Assembly (NCBI RefSeq): GCF_000321225.1
Contig: NW_004450563.1
Location: forward strand, 16,557 to 80,556
DNA length: 64,000 nucleotides
Direction of reading: 5' to 3'
Source: Odobenus rosmarus divergens
Taxonomy: Eukaryota; Chordata; Mammalia; Carnivora; Odobenidae
The translations under genes and the position numbers were made by a program. The notes below the pieces were generated by a model. It was not told the DNA's origin. It made no database searches and saw nothing but the letters and a program-made list of their open reading frames with translations. Below, piece by piece: positions 61,860 to 64,000 of the stretch. Positions within the stretch are counted from its first letter, which is position 1. Each line of letters starts with the position of its first letter.

Positions 61860-62095
61860 AAGCACTTAGCAGTAATGGATTTGTTATTTGTTCACAAAAG
61901 TTGTTCATTATCTATCTTCCCCACCAGAATGTAAGCTTGAAGAGAGAAGGAACCTTTTTTCTTTCATTGTTTGTTTGCCTTTTTATTTGTTTTTGTACTG
62001 ACGAATTCCCAGTACCTAGGAGAGATCCTGGTATATAGTAGGTACCCAATCCATTTTTATAGAACGAATAAATGTTTCAATAAATGAATAGATTT
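61860..62095 (+). mobile_element. L2 3' tail
   Basis: ccagaatgtaagcttgaaga, attcccagtacctaggagag and aacgaataaatgtttcaata are in the L2 3' order. Confidence 0.7.
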
Positions 62096-63067
62096 AGATC
62101 TTTTTTTGTCCCAATATTTTACAAAAATCATGGTTACTGGTTATGTATGTCTGTCCTTCCTGGCATGAGAGCAAATATTTTCCTGATACTCCGGAAATGT
62201 CTGGAATGTCCTGCCTGCACCTGGAGCAAATTCTGTGTCTTATAAACAGCATCCTAGATCTGATCAGAGCACCACATAATAGCTGTCTTATCCTTTCTCC
62301 AATATGGGAGCTAGTGTTCTTCCTTCACTTTTCTAGTCATTTTCTGTCTGCCTAATGCTTCTTCATGCCTCAAATTCACTGACATTCCACTCACACTTGC
62401 TACCACCCCATATGCACATGCTGGATAATGGGACCCTGGAAGTTTGCCTTAATCTTAGCCAGTAGCTTGGGACATCTGACACTCTTGCCTGGTCTCTGAA
62501 ACTGTTGATCTCTGAAGAATTATCTTAATTTTGGCCTTATAGTAAGTAAATACCCTTGTCAATGACCTGTCACCTGACATTAAATGTTACCACTCCCCAG
62601 AGCACTCAACCTCAAGCTTTTTGGTCATTGACAGCTTAGTGGATTTGATCTAAATTCCCACATACTGGTTTGTATTTGGTTGGTAGGCTTTCATTCTCAT
62701 AGACTGGCTTAGATCCTCTGGAAATGCAAGCAGTTTGACACATCTGGCATTTTGTTATGTATCAACCATGATGCCATTAGAAAAAATTGCATCTGAGGGT
62801 TAAGAACAGTCTTCTTGGATAAAGATAAAATAAGCCATATCCTATATCGTATGATTTAAGGGATGCAATAGGAAATTAACTTGATCTTTTAAAATCTACT
62901 AATTAAAATCTACTCCATTAAAAACACACATTGACCAAAATAGTAAATATTACTTATTTCTGTAATTAACACGTGTGTGTATTCCTCTGTTACCACAAAA
63001 TTATAAGAAGTTAGCATATTAAAACTCATCTCTGACTATGTCATGTTCTTGGTTAGAAAGCTTTGTT
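62096..63067. other. No feature recognised
   Basis: 62140-62700 is mid-GC and could include an old LTR. Not assigned. Confidence 0.4.
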
Positions 63068-63500
63068 AAAAAAAATCAACTGAGTAAGTTTAAAGATCTA
63101 ATTGGCCTTATTCAATGGTTCATGATTAGGCAGCATCCTTTCTAGCAAATAGGAAAAAAAAAAAGACTCTAAGGAGCTGTAGAAAATAGAAGACCTTTAT
63201 GGGCAGAAGAAGGTGGGACAAGAAAGTTATTCTAGCAAAAAACGGATTGTTTCAAGCAAGGTCAACTTTTATGGCCAGATCATCTAGTACCTTGTTTTCA
63301 CTCATCTAATTAGACAAAAATACCTGTGTAAGTCATAATACATTTATATCTTCACATTCTTATAATTATCTAAATTAGATCTGTCCCCAGTCACAAAAAG
63401 ATCTCACTGCAGCACACATCTTTGCAAGGAATTTAGAACCACTTTTTATTTCAGTCTAGGAGATTTACTTCCAGACTGTGCTGAAAACCTAACCGACCCC
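63068..63500 (-). mobile_element. ERV1-like LTR, reversed
   Basis: Left side aaaatcaactgagtaagttt, attggccttattcaatggtt and aggcagcatcctttctagca match the reversed 3' part of a mammalian class I LTR. The right end is near ctaaccgacccctggcttca. Family not named. Confidence 0.5.
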
Positions 63501-63641
63501 TGGCTTCAATGGGCAATTGCAAACATCCCTGCAAGGGAATCCATGAGCAGTGCCACCTTAGTAGGAGTATTCCTTTCTTCCTTTTATTTTTTTTCAGAAA
63601 TTGGAATCTTTAATTTTATTGATCTTACAGCCCATAGTTCT

Positions 63642-64000
63642 TTTTAAAAAATTTTTTATTGTTATGTAAATCACCACACATTACATCATTAGATTTTGAT
63701 GTAGTGTTCCATGATTCATTGTTTGGCATAACACCCAGTGCTCCATGCAGAACGTGCCCTCTTTAATACCCATCATCAGGCTAACACATTCCCCCATCTC
63801 CTTCCCCTCTAGAACCCTCAGTTTGTTTTTCAGAGTCCATCATCTCTCATGGTTCGTCTCCCCCTCCGATTTCCCTCCCTTTATTCTTCCCCTCCTGCTA
63901 TCTTCTTTTTTTTTTTTCTTAACATATATTGCATTATTTGTTTCAGAGGTATAGATCTGTGATTCAACAGTCTTGCACAATTCACAGCGCTCACCATAGC
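63642..64000 (-). mobile_element. Young L1, 3' UTR, continues past the window
   Basis: Same carnivoran L1 3' UTR as 5993-6344 (gttccatgattcattgtttg; aacatatattgcattatttg), continuing to the right edge at ttcacagcgctcaccatagc. This copy is longer than the other. Confidence 0.92.

Noticed and set aside
1..64000. CRISPR array, operon or microbial system
   Set aside because: No regularly spaced repeats or dense coding; the repeat content is plainly mammalian.

Overview
The window is a 64 kb stretch of AT-rich mammalian nuclear DNA with no protein-coding gene that I can support. Its young repeats are tRNA-Lys-type Can-SINEs in both orientations and L1 copies with the carnivoran 3' UTR. This points to a caniform carnivoran, probably an arctoid (bear, seal or mustelid group); I cannot name the species. 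Everything recognisable is a transposon fossil, a retropseudogene or a simple repeat, so this is best read as intergenic or deep intronic sequence. Conserved non-coding elements or short exons cannot be excluded by eye.

Layout. 0-8 kb: a broken Tigger-type transposase (minus), a long L2, a (GAAA)n tract with a 380-base assembly gap, a solo-type LTR carrying a SINE, and a short young L1. 8-18 kb: Can-SINEs, a U6 snRNA pseudogene, MIR and MER5-like remnants, and two copies of a Tigger-like DNA transposon. 19-30 kb: a 5'-inverted L1 carrying two opposed, nearly identical SINEs, a poly(A)-only insertion, more SINEs, and a minus-strand L1 interrupted by a plus-strand L1. 31-40 kb: a long old minus-strand L1, a 36-base L1 insertion, and a probable ERVL/MaLR internal region. 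40-52 kb: palindromic hAT-like MITEs, an old plus-strand L1, an MLT2-like LTR, and a dense SINE cluster with a local rearrangement at 46.8-51.2 kb. 52-64 kb: microsatellites, MLT2- and MLT1-like LTRs with a probable ERVL interior, MIR/L2, an ERV1-like LTR, and a young L1 running off the right edge.

The most interesting structure is at 49.0-51.2 kb. SINE A (49193-49393) is a normal insertion with a perfect 13-base target duplication. SINEs B (50054-50245) and C (51001-51199) have swapped flanks. B has a private left flank and A's right flank. C has A's left flank and a private right flank. The private flanks of B and C look like the two halves of another target duplication. This is what results if a small circle carrying SINE A and its surroundings is opened inside its SINE and inserted into a second SINE by SINE-SINE recombination. 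A misassembly or template switching could give the same layout and must be excluded. A second copied fragment from the same inserted DNA sits at 46.86 kb with short target duplications and no poly(A) tail. No CRISPR array, operon, defence system or intact viral gene is present.
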